DNA of 64,000 nt from Albugo candida. Its lineage: Eukaryota > Oomycota > Peronosporomycetes > Albuginales > Albuginaceae. The DNA lies in NCBI GenBank assembly GCA_905220665.1, contig CAJNAR010000152.1, positions 310,001-374,000 of the forward strand. Direction: 5' to 3'. The notes under the pieces were generated by a model. That model had not been told where the DNA came from. It saw nothing but the letters and a program-made list of their open reading frames with translations, and did no database searches. This document shows positions 13,004 to 25,000 of this stretch, in pieces (the stretch's first letter is position 1; each line of letters opens with the position of its first letter). A program made the position numbers and the translations under genes.

Positions 13004-16000
13004 CTAGGATCCGAGTTGCACTTGCCGTTCCACTCGCCTGTGCCGGACCCGCAGCAATGATCTTCGACTTCTGAAAAATCCACCAAATGATCCTTGCGTT
13101 TCGAGTTGATCCAGTACCTTTGCAAGCCGAATGCGTTCCTCTTGGTCGTAACACTGTCTTCGAAAGTACCGAACGTGCGCACTAAACGTGGTGTAAATGA
13201 CGGAAAGTGCTGGAACTGTCGGAGTTGCTGATCGCTGATCGAACAAACGACGATTCCGATCTGTCCAGACGAAGTGCAGTGTCACCGCTTGCAATGCAAG
13301 CCACAAATCCGATATAATTGCTAAATATTCTTTCCAATCCGACCGTAGTGTTGGTACGATTGCACATGCAATATGCGTCCAACGTGGTCGAAAGGAGAAA
13401 AACTGATCCCAACTAGGAAGTAACTCTCTCCATAACTGTGCCGTGTGGTCGCACTCTAGAAAGAGATGTTGATCGGATTCCACTGCCCCACACGAAGTCT
13501 GCGTGCACAATATAATGTCGGGCTGAATATTTGTTAAGAACCAAAAACGAGATCGAACTGGCAACATTCGAAAGGCGATACGAAACTGTAAATCCTCGAA
13601 AATTGGTAATACACGTTTTCGAAGATGCCGTGATGTAGCCATAAAAGTTCGAACTCGTTCGGAATCCAGTGCGTCCGATCTCTCCCGTGATGACCAATGT
13701 GTCGACATCGGATGACTCTTGGTTGGTTCGGGAGGTTTCCAGACGATTCGTGAGAGTTGTGAGCGTGGAATAGATGGAAAATAATGTTTCCTTTCCTTGC
13801 TTTTTACTCCCACAGAAAATGATCTGCCACTTGTGGTTGGTATAATCCAAGTGATGAGACCAATCGTCGAGTGGAGACGCTGGAGAATCTGAGTGACTTC
13901 ATTGTAAAGTCGACTCAGCAACTTTTCTTCCGACATATCCGACGTGTTTAGCTCTTCGTCGTTGTAATAGTTGGCGACGAAATCTTCCTTCGTTGGCCAT
14001 GTGTCGCTTTCACGAAAAAAGTCTTGTAAACTTCGAACGTCGAAAAGTGTAGCAAACGTTTTCCGAAATGTTCGATGGGGTTCATCCACCATGCCAAGAT
14101 TGTACCAAACGTTCTGCGTACTCGGATGACGAGTAGCAGCTTCGTAATGTAATTTTTGTTCGCAGTGAAACCACATCGGCTGTTCCATGTAGTACTGATG
14201 GCGCTGTGAAACATTTAAATCTGATATTGAAATGCTCCAATTCATCTGATGCCACATTTCAAATGCTTGTTTCCACCATGACGATATGCGCTCCCATTGA
14301 ACCATTTTCCCATGTCGATTTGGTGCGATGGTGAATATATCCATCGGCTTGTGTGGTCCAAAGGAAGGTTGGATAAGTTGTAATAATTCCGTCGAAGCAG
14401 TTGTCCAATTCGCAGGAATATTTGTTGACGCATCGGATGCGAACTGATGAAGGAATTGAATACGTTGTAGCTTTAATCGTTTCACCAAAAAAGGAACTTG
14501 TAGTCCACCATCTTGTCGACGAAGATATAAAAATTCTTTGCTGAGTAGGTGAACATGTTTTGAATCTTTTTTGTGTTTCCGACCAAGCACAAATCGATTT
14601 AACATCGATTGCCACTGTCGAATAGTCACTGCTGGTATGTCCACGTGCATCGTGTAATGCCACAAACGTGATAAAATCATCGTCTGCGCAACCAGTAGTC
14701 GACCACGAACAGTTCGTGCTCGTCGAAACCATACACCAAACCCATCGTAAAACGCTTGTCGAGAGTTGAAATAACCATCGAATGAGTTGGTTTCTGGCCG
14801 AACGGAATACCCAAATACTTGACCGAATCCTCCGGACCCATTATGGTCAAATTGGGAATACATGGACACGGCATGGTCCGATTCAACGAGAGCAAAGATG
14901 ATTTACTCAAGTTGAGTTTCGCACCCGATCCATCGCAATAGACTTGGACGAGTTCGAGTTGCGTCAAAACACCATTTGGTGTCTCTGAAAGCAATATCGA
15001 ATCGTCCGCAAAAAATAATCCAGTTGCGACAGTCGTGCCATTAATCCAAATGCCATGTTCTTCATGTTGACAAAGTAGATTTCCCAAGGGTTCGATCGTC
15101 ATCAGAAAAAGTAATGCTGAGAGAGGATCACCTTGTTTCACTCCACGTTGTGGTGTACTAGATGGTGTGATATTTCCATCAATCATCAACTGCGCCTTTG
15201 TGTTATTGTACAAAAGACGAACCCAGTCGATGAAACTTTTTCCAACACCCATTGTTTCCAAAACGCGAAACATGTACGTCCAATTGACTCGATCATAAGC
15301 TTTCTCAAAGTCGAGAAAAGTCGCATAAGCTTCCTCCCCACGATGAGTGACCAAGTCTTGGATGTCGGTGAGATGTCGAATATGATGATGCATTGACCTT
15401 CCACGCACAAATGCTTTTTGATCTTGATGGATCAATTTTGGCAAAAAACGTTGCAATCGATACGTCAACACTTTTGAAAGTACTTTCACATCGACGCAAA
15501 GTAGTGCGATCGGTCGATAGTTGCCAGGATCACCTCGTGATCCTTTCTTGTATAAAAGTGTGATTGCTGAGTGACGTTGTGATCGAATTAAAATTCCTCT
15601 TTCCAGCTGATATTCGAACACGATCTTCAGACACTCTCCAAACGTTTCCGGATCAAGCTGATAAAATGCAGCTGGTAGTCCATCCATACCTGGAGAAGAA
15701 CTACTCCGCATGTGCTTGATCGCTTCCGCCATCTCGGTCGTACTTAACCGAGTTGAGAGACGGTCTTGCTCTGCTGAGGCAAGGGAAACGTGAATCGAAT
15801 CGAGCAACTTTTTTTGCTTTCTTGCACATGGAACATTTGAGTCGGTCTCAGAGCTATAAACAGAGCCCATGACGCCACCCCAATGATCTCTGAATTCGTC
15901 AATAATCTCCCTCGGGTTCGATGTCACGGTACCACATTTTTTGATGACATTTTCGATCGACACGCGACGACAAGAACTATCCGGAGGGCGAAAAAAATGC

Positions 16001-17200
16001 TTTGAAGAGTTCTCCATATGCTTCACGTGATGGTCGAAACTTTCATCTTGGTTGTATTTCGCATTGTTTTCGACTGAAATTCTAAATTGTTGGAGACTCG
16101 ATTCGTAAAAATACCGTGACTCATTGGTGTCTTGGATGCGATAGCGAGCTGCTGCGACTTCCAAAACACGCTGGCTAGACTCAACATCACGTCGGCTATC
16201 TTTTGCAGCCTTTTTTTCAATGATTTGAAGCTGTTTCTTGATTTTCGTCTTCCAACTTTCCCACATTTTACCGGGATTCGAAGTTGTCCGCAACTGTGCG
16301 AGCACCAAATTCGCTTCCAATTTGATTGCTTCGACAACTTTAGAATATTCAAATAGTCGTAATGAACATTTCCAATATCCTCGTCCCGGTGATTGAGTTG
16401 GATTTGCAAAAGTTACTTTTTGTGCCAGATGATCTCCCGCATGTCGTGGACGAAAGTACTCAGAGGTTTTGTATACCATATTGAATAGCTCTTCCGACAT
16501 GCAGATATAATCTAATCGATTCTTGCGCGGTAATGGTCCTGTAAATACTTTTTCAGTCGGATGTTGAATTCGCCAAGCGTCGACCACACCCAACTGTGAA
16601 AGCCATTCTAAACACGCTAATCGACTTGGTTCGTGTCGAATTGTTCCACTCGAAGCATCGATAGCTGGATCGAGTGGTGTGTTGAAATCACCAAACGATA
16701 TGTGTTGCGGTCGATTCGAAAGTGTTGGAAAGCAATAAATCATAAAAACCCACTCGTTCCTCGGCCGTGGCCGGTGCATATACATTGTGAATATACACCG
16801 GTGCATCGTGAATGATAAGACGCAAAACCAAATAACGATTTCGAATGCTTCGTTCGGTAAGTTCTTCAGCTGTTGAGTAACCGGGAAAGTCCGAACGAAG
16901 GATTGTCATGACGCCGCCACTGCGGTTTTGAGTCGGATGGAGAAAAGCACTGTTGTGATCATTGACAAACATTTTGTGCTGCATTTTTGAGGATAATAAA
17001 AACTGAAATGAGTCCAGTTGGTTGTGATCGTGAAACTTGGTTTCTTGAACACAACAAATGGAGTGTTGTGATAGGATGTGGTCGATAAAAAGATGACCAT
17101 TTTTATGAATTCCATTGACATTCTCCGTGAGTGCTGAGATATTGTTCCACGTTGAAATAATCGAGGAGCCCTTAGCATTCACGCTGAAGTGGACCGGCAA
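13004..17200 (-). pseudogene. E3 ORF2 (endonuclease-reverse transcriptase), two frameshifts
   Basis: Three overlapping open pieces make up one ORF2: 17200-16688 (endonuclease N-terminus with VQETKF and VYAP), 16806-14677 (GDFNTPLDPA, RLDYI, GDH, then RT with FLDFEKAYDRV, GVKQGDPLSALLF, FADDS) and 14869-13004 (thumb and C-terminal part with the Cys/His motif LCTQTSC...HLFLEC). The breaks are a two-base loss near 16696 and a one-base loss near 14749 (four A where E4 has five). No internal nonsense codon was noted. The reading frame opens after a TGA with TTG, not ATG. Confidence 0.87.
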
Positions 17201-19665
17201 TCAACCTCATTTCACCATCTTCTTTTGAGAGGTGAAGTGTTGCTTTCTCTTCAGGGAAAAGCTGAGATTGACTGAGAGCTCGCCGATATCGCCACAGAGA
17301 AGTCTTTGCCATTTACCACCAAACCATTGCGACCAACACTTTATGCCCACGTCGGAGCGTAACAACAAGATAAGCACATTGATGGGGAGTAAACGACAAT
17401 GGTGACCCGGAATCCAGATCACTGGTCTATCGGTGAGATAGTGGATCCAGTGATCGTTTGTGTAAAATGTCGGGGCAGTAGACATAAATAACAATTCCAA
17501 TAATGCGAGAGCTTTGGTCGCCCGAGTCAAACCGTGAACAGTGTCCGGCACCGACTTCCACCAAGGCATCACTTTCTCGAACAATACAGCTCTCTTGGAG
17601 GGAACTTTTCCACCAACGTGGCGATTCCATCGCGTCGTAAATGTGACATCTTCGCCGAGATTATGCGCCGCAAAAACGCGATTGATGAGAAGTAGATGTG
17701 CTACTTCGTCCAACGCAGGATCATTCGACTCCATGCATGAAATAAGCACCCCATGCATGGTGATGGGATGATCTAATGCTGCCCGGATGATTTGGTCCGG
17801 GTTAGTACAAAATTGTACCAGCCGACGCACATGAGGGATGCACGCATCGGCTTGGACCAGCTTGTCCGGTCGAAGCTGGTGGAGTGCATTTTTGGAATCC
17901 ATTTCCATGAGCTCTCCGATTTCACCAATTCGAGTTGGTCGCTCTGCTTTTTCCACCGTTGTATGACGCTTCTTATAAAAGTGTGCCGCCTCTTTCGAAG
18001 TGGCTACCTCTTTTGGCATCCGTGCTTTCACGGGAATAATTTGAATGCGATTGCCATGCGCCGGATTGGCAACCGCTTGGACTTCTTCGACATCCACCTC
18101 CATGGTTGCGAGCACAGCAAAGTAATTGCTTGTCGCCAACGTTGGGAGCGCACGAGGTGGTGCATTGGAAACCATTTGGTCGAACGGCTCAGTCCGATTA
18201 CGCTTTCCTCGCGTCCATGCCAACTGCATGTATGTGTCACCATCCTTCTCCACCCGTGGATGGGAAGATGATTGACTTTTCAAATGTAGGATAGGGGGAG
18301 TGGGCTGTGATAAGTCTGGTGACCGTGGCGGTGAGATAGAGGGAGGAGTATTGAGCTCCAACGAAATTTGGTCGGAATTTTTTCGCTCCGATCGCTTCGC
18401 CTCCATTTCCTGACTGGGAACCGGCTTCGCCACCGTTTGTGGGACCACCGCGACTGTCTTTGGCGTGGTTTTTTGTTTTTGTTTTGCTTGTTGCGGTTTT
18501 GCTTGTTTTAGGTTCTCATGTTGAGTTTGATGCGTGTTTGGTTGTTTTGTGTTGTTCTTTTTGTTTTCGGTTGGTTGTTTCCGTGTTCCCGTGGATATTG
18601 CAGCACCCAAATCCAAGCAGTAAGGACCACGTTGACCAAAACGTGGTCGGTCCGTTGGAATAGGAGCATTCTTACCCCGAACTGGGTAAAGCTGCTTGTC
18701 GTAAGCGATTTGTTCAACCACTTTACCAACTCTAACCAGTTGTTGGGGACACGTCGAACAGCCAAAGTAGACTCTCCATGTCGACATCACCACTTCGTTA
18801 GTGGGAACCGTCTCGCGAAAGGTGTCATACACCACTTGACACCCGAGGTTGTGAAGGGAACGTAAAATCGGCATCCGTTCTTCCTCCACGCCCACTCCAA
18901 ATATATCTAGATAGTATTTGGATTCCAGAGAGTCGTACTCCCGAAAAAAGTATTGCGACCCGAGGATGGTTATCGGCTGGCACTCCAGCTGTTGACAAGC
19001 ATCCTCGGTGGAACCATCACTCGAAGATTGCCACCAGGCATCTTTGAGACTTGAGCAATGGCTCTGCTCTCCAGTAGACTCTCGAATACTGGATTCCCAT
19101 GATCCTTCATAAGGGAAGACAGGATTTTTCCATTTGGTGTAGCCACCAACGCTTGACCTGTTTCCAGAATCATGGGAAAGGTGGCCTTGGAGACCTTAAA
19201 AGGCTTCGCTGCCTCTAATTTCTCCGCCAACACCGACCACTCGGGATGTTGTCCATCAGCATACAAGCGCATAATAGACTCGATGTCCGAGGCTTTCGGC
19301 TTTGCGAGCTCTACGCGAAATTTCGCCCGAGCTCTAGCCTGGTCCTTACGCAAGTACTCCTGTGACTTGATAAGGTCAGCAAGAGTGGGACTTTTAGAGT
19401 CGTCCACAGTTGCAGTTGCCTTTGGGTCACCCTGTGACGAGGCAACGACAGTACCGCATGTACCACCGGTATCAGATCCGACTCCGGTAGTACCGGTATT
19501 AACCTGTACCGTTACACTGGGGGTACTTTCCACGTCATCACATAGGGGTGATGACTCATCAACAATCATGCAATCACTCAAGGCTGGGTGACTCATGAGG
19601 GTTGCCACGTCACTACAAGTGGACGCTAGCACCCTTGGTTGTGTCGATATGTCGACTTGGACCAT
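17172..19665 (-). pseudogene. E3 ORF1, frameshifted
   Basis: Starts MVQVDISTQP at 19665. A one-base loss near 19013 (relative to E1) splits it into 19665-18970 and a second open stretch to 17207. A further one-base loss near 17260 replaces the native C-terminus, so the original stop at 17172 is out of frame. Composition and conserved blocks are as in E1 ORF1. It preserves segments missing in E1, such as the residues just before YYLDIFGVG. Confidence 0.82.
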
Positions 19666-19757
19666 TGTTTTCGAGAGGAAAGAGTTGAAAAAAGTAGTTT
19701 TTCGAGTTGTTGTGTACTAACTTGGCGGGTTACGTAGTAGCCGGCAAATTGAGAAGT

Positions 19758-19775
19758 GCTCCTTTGGCTCAGTTG
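19758..19775 (+). repeat. tRNA-Met nt 1-18 fragment between E3 and E4
   Basis: Same 18 bp as at 5795, between the 5' end of E3 and the 3' end of E4. Read as the left target duplication of E4. Confidence 0.92.
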
Positions 19776-21912
19776 AAGGTGTCTATATTACTAGAATTAG
19801 ACTAACTGACTTCTCTAGTTGCCTAGGCTATCTTAAATAACATATATACATATAAAAAACGTTTCGTGAAATACCTGTGAGAGATGATAAAATGTCCCTC
19901 GTTGCTAGTTCTGCAGTGCGGTAGCGTTCACCACTACAGTACGAGAGAGAGTGTGTCCATCGTGTAACGGATAGATGTTGAAAGTTGTAAAGTTGTTAAG
20001 TGGTAAGTTTGTAAAGTTGTAAAAATGGTCCAAAAGTACCGTGGTTTGCACATTGGTGTGCGCCACACTACGGTGAGAAAACCAGCCAACTAGGACTAGG
20101 ATCTGAGTTGCACTTGCCGTTCCACTCGCCTGTGCCGGACCCGCAGCAATGATCTTCGACTTCTGAAAAATCCACCAAATGATCCTTGCGTTTCGAGTTG
20201 ATTCAGTACCTTTGCAAGCCAAATGCGTTCCTCTTGGTCGTAACACTGTCTTCGAAAGTACCGAACGTGCGCACCAAACGTGGTGTAAATGACGGAAAGT
20301 GCTGGAACTGTCGGAGTTGCTGATCGCTGATCGAACAAACGACGATTCCGATCTGTCCAGACGAAGTGCAGTGTCACCGCTTGCAATGCAAGCCATAAAT
20401 CCGATATAATTGCTAAAAATTCTTTCCAATCCGACCGTAGTGTTGGTACGATTGCACATGCAATATGCGTCCAACGTGGTCGAGAGGAGAACAACTGATC
20501 CCAACTAGGAAGTAACTCCCTCCATAACTGTGCCGTGTGGTCGCACTCTAGAAAGAGATGTTGATCGGATTCCACTGCCCCACACGAAGTCTGCGTGCAC
20601 AATATAATGTCGGACTGAATATCCTTCAAGAACCAGAAACGAGATCGAAGTGGCAACATCCGAAAGGCGATACGAAACTGTAAATCCTCGAAAATTGGTA
20701 ATACACGTTTTCGAAGATGCCGTGATGTAGCCATAAAAGTTCGAACTCGTTCGGAATCCAGTGCGTCCGATCTCTCCCGTGATGACCAATGTGTCGACAT
20801 CGGATGACTCTTGGTTGGCTCGGGAGGTTTCCAGACGATTCGTGAGAGTTGTGAGCGTGAAATAGATGGAAAATAATGCTTCCTTTCCTTTCTTGTAACT
20901 CCCACATAAAATGATCTGCCACTTGTGGTTGGTATAATCCAAGTGATGAGACCAATCGTCGAGTGGATACGCTGGAGAATCTGAGTGACTTCATTGTAAA
21001 GTCGACTCAGCAACTTTTCTTCAGCCATATCCGATGTGTTTAGCTCTTCGTCGTTGTAATAGTTGGCGACGAAATCTTCCTTCGTTGGCCATGTGTCGCT
21101 TTGACGAAAAAAGTCTTGCAGAATTCGAACGTCGAAAAGTGTAGCAAACGTTTTCCGAAATGTTCGATGTGGTTCATCCACCATGCCAAGATTGTACCAA
21201 ACGTTCTGCGTACTCGGATGACGAGTTGCAGCTTCGTAATGTAATTTTTGTTCGCAGTGAAACCACATCGGCTGTTCCATGTAGTACTGACGGCGTTGTG
21301 AAACATTTAAATCTGATATTGAAATGCTCCAATCCATCTGATGCCACATTTCAAATGCTTTTTTCCACCATGATGATATGCTCTCCCATTGAACCATTTT
21401 TCCATGTCGATTTGGTGCGATGGTGAATATATCCATCGGCTTGTGTGGTCCAAAGGAAGGTTGGATAAGTTGTAATAATTCCGTCGAAGCAGTTGTCCAA
21501 TTCGCAGGAATATTTGTTGACGCATCGGATGCGAACTGATGAAGGAATTGAATACGTTGTAGCTTTAATCGTTTCACCAAAAAAGGAACTTGTAGTCCAC
21601 CATCTTGTCGACGAAGATATAAAAACTCTTTGCGGAGTAGGTGAACATGTTTTGAATCTTTTTTGTGTTTCCGACCAAGCACAAATCGATTTAACATCGA
21701 TTGCCACTGTCGAATAGTCACTGCTGGTATGTCCACGTGCATCGTGTAATGCCACAAACGTGATAAAATCATCGTCTGCGCAACCAGTAGTCGACCACGA
21801 ACAGTTCGTGCTCGTCGAAACCATACACCAAACCCATCGTAAAAACGCTTGTCGAGAGTTGAAATAACCATCGAATGAGTTGGTTTCTGGCCGAACGGAA
21901 TACCCAAATACT
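19776..21912 (-). mobile_element. LINE element E4 (lineage A), 5'-truncated
   Basis: Only 2.1 kb: an intact 3' end (hairpin 19781-19802) and the C-terminal part of ORF2, then an abrupt end at 21912 directly against the next tRNA fragment at 21913. ORF1, the endonuclease and most of the RT domain are absent. Truncation at the 5' end with precise target duplication is the usual mark of incomplete target-primed reverse transcription. Confidence 0.92.
20096..21907 (-). pseudogene. E4 ORF2 C-terminal fragment
   Basis: An open 603-codon remnant of lineage A ORF2. It begins in the conserved GIPFGQKPTHS segment after the RT catalytic motifs and ends normally at 20096. It contains the RARTVRGRLLVAQ region and the Cys/His motif LCTQTSC...HLFLEC. 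With no promoter, ORF1, endonuclease or RT active site it cannot move by itself. The lack of stops suggests it is younger than E3. Confidence 0.85.
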
Positions 21913-21930
21913 GCTCCTTTGGCTCAGTTG
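21913..21930 (+). repeat. tRNA-Met nt 1-18 fragment between E4 and E5
   Basis: Same 18 bp, directly against the truncated end of E4 and followed by the 3' end of E5. Read as the left target duplication of E5. Confidence 0.92.
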
Positions 21931-22089
21931 AAGTTGTCTCTATTACTAGAATTAGACGTAAATAACTTCTATAAATGCCTCAACTACAATAAATAACATA
22001 TAATACATGCAGATGTGGCTTGAAAAGTCACAAATAGTGAACTTGGTGCGGTTGAAGACAGTTGAGTAGACTAGCCACTCAGCTCAGAC

Positions 22090-25000
22090 TTATGAGCGCT
22101 GACGCCTTCGTATCTTGAGAAGATCTGATCTCCCGGAGAAATATCTTTTTGCTGAACCTGATTGCAATAAACCGAGCAAAACCGTCTGGAGCTGATCAAG
22201 CTGTGCGATATCATAGCACTGACGTTGATAAAACCGAATATGGGCGCTGAATGTGCTGTAGATCACCGAAACAGCTGGTCCTGTTGGTGTTGTAGATACT
22301 TGGTCGAAAAGTCGTCTATTCCGATCCGTCCAGATGAAGTGGATCGAAATGGCAACCATTGCAAACCAAAGATCTTCCAACACCATCCTGAATGGCTTCC
22401 ACCTGTCTCGAAGGAGAGGAAGTCGTAGGCACGCAATGTGAGTCCACTTAGGTCGACCTGAAAAGAAAGCTGTCCAAGAAGGAAATAGCTCCTCCCAAAT
22501 AGGGAATGTCCTACTACAGTCGAAAAACAGATGCTGGTAACTTTCCACCTCACCACAATGCTCCTGTGTGCACAGGATGATTTCCGGATGAGCTTGCTTC
22601 AGAAACCAGAACCGGGATCGCACTGGTAACATTGAATATGTAAGTCGGAGCTGAATGTCCGAGTATATTGGTAATAAACGTCCTCGAAGACGTTTAAAAC
22701 CCGTTGAGAAATCCTTTACCCAAGTCGAAGCACTTGGCCGGTCTCTCTCTGGTATGTGAAGCAGCAGTGGGTGAGGCTTGTCCGGTGGTTCTGCTTTCCC
22801 AACAACTCGAAAGAGTTGATTCCGAGGAATTGTCGGAAAGAAAACCTTCGTATCCGAAATTTGAATGCCAAACTGAACCGGATACGCCTTTGCAATGGAA
22901 CGCTCTGGACACAACAAAACGCCCTCCGGTTGAATTCGACGTAAGATTTGAGTAGCTTCGACGTACAAGCGTCGTAAAAGCTTTGTCTGGGCTACTTTCG
23001 CTGAATTTCCAACTTTGTGCGTACTAAAACGCAAGACAAAATCGGAAGACGAATCGAACCAAGTTGATCTTCCACCGAACAAATCACGTAGAGAACGGAT
23101 ACGGAACGCTTGAGCGAACTGCATCCTAAAAGTATGCGCAGGTTCCGGGACCATTCCCATGCATCGACGATGAGCAACCGCACTAGTAGAGCGTTGCCGT
23201 TGCTCAAACTGAAGATGAGAATCCACCTGCAGCCAGACAGGAGCATTTAACATAACGATGTATTGTTCCTGTGAAGACAAGGTCTGGGGTGTGAGTTCCC
23301 ACTTACTCTGACTCCACCAAACGCACGTCTGCTTCCACCACGATGACGCTACATTCCAACGAACCATGGTAGCATGCCGACGTGGTGATATCGTTAAGAT
23401 ATCAAGTGGCTTGAACGGTCCAAAGTTGGGTAAGATGTTCTTCACAATTTCCAAACCAGTCAATGTCCAGTTGCTTGGAATAGGTGTACTGGAATGTAGT
23501 GCAAATTGTTGTAGAAATTGGAGTCGTTGTTTCATTAATTGCTTCTCGATCATCGGAACCTGTAGACCACCTTGTGAATAAGGCAGATATAAAAGTTCCG
23601 ATCGAATGAGCTGCACATGTGTCGAATCCCGCTCATACTTTCGACTCAGCACAAATCGGTTTAACATCGATTGCCATCGGCGCAGTAAATGTTTCGGGAT
23701 ACTAAAATGTGTCGTGAAATGCCATAATCGTGACAAAACCATGGTCTGTGCCACCAATAAACGTCCACGCACCGTTCTTGCTCGACGAAACCACTGACGA
23801 AAACCACCATAGAAACGATCTTCTAGGAATTCAATCATCAAATCACTCACTGGTGATTGACTGAATGGAATTCCCAAATACTTGACCGACTCGCACCGTG
23901 ATAGAACTTTCACTAAAGCGAACGGCTGACAGGCTTGATGACGGTTAAGAGGAAGTAAAGTCGACTTTGAAAGATTCAACTTTGCTCCTGAACCATCACA
24001 ATAATGTTGAACGACATCAAGCTGAGCCTCCACCCCACCGAGCGAAGACGATAACAAAGTCGAGTCGTCCGCAAAGAATAAACTGGTTGATGTATCCATT
24101 GGAGTGATACAAATACCAGGTCCTTCATTTCTCCGCAACAAATTTCCCAACGGCTCAATAGTCATAAGAAAGAGCGATGCGGAGAGTGGATCACCTTGTT
24201 TGACTCCGCGAGAAGGAGTGATCTTTGGTGAAAGCGTTCCATTCAGCAACAGCGAAACATTCGTGTTGGTATATAGACGCTTTGTCCACTTGATAAACGA
24301 ATTCCCGCAGTTCATTTTCGAAAGCACAGCAAACATGTACGACCAATCCACTCGATCGTACGCTTTCCATAAATCGAGAAATGTTGCATATGCTTCCTCG
24401 CCACGATGAGTGATCAAATCTTGTAGATCACTCATATATCGAATGTGGTGGTGGATGGATCTGCCTCTCAGAAATGCTGTTTGGTCTTCGTGAATCAATT
24501 TCGGAAGCATTTTCTGGTGTCGATAGGCAAGTACCTTTGACAGCACTTTCACATCCACGCATATTAATGCTATAGGACGATAGTTGCCAGGATCTGCTCG
24601 AGATCCTTTTTTGTAAAGCAACGTGATTGCCGAACTACGCTGAGAGCGCAGCAGAGAGCCGTGACGAAGTTGATCGTCAAAGACAATTTGCAAACATTCA
24701 CCAAAGACACTCGGAGCAAGTTGGTAGAATGCTGCCGACAATCCATCCATTCCAGGTGATGAGTGTCCGCGCATACTTTTGATGGCTCCTTCCATTTCCG
24801 ATTTAGTTAATGGAGCAGAGAGAAACGACTCATCAGAGCTGTTTAATGTTTTGGTAATTGAGTCGAGAAGCGTTTTTTGTTTTTGAATGCAAGGACGGAG
24901 TGGGCCTCCAGCTGAACTTTCCTTATCACCCATAATTCCACCCCAATGGTCGGTGAACTGAAGGGTGATTTCAAGTGGATTGTTTGATACTTTGCCATTC

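Larger units (their letters stand above)
12707..19757 (-). mobile_element. LINE element E3 (lineage A), full length, decayed
   Basis: A 7.05-kb element bounded by tRNA-Met fragments on both sides. The terminal hairpin is at 12712-12733. ORF2 occupies 13004-17200 and ORF1 17172-19665. Lesions are fewer than in E1 and E2: mostly single-base deletions. The region from the 3' end up to ORF2 (12707-13003) differs from lineage B except for the terminal 60 or so bases, which the two lineages share. The 5' terminus again ends GAGAAGT before the tRNA fragment. Confidence 0.92.
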
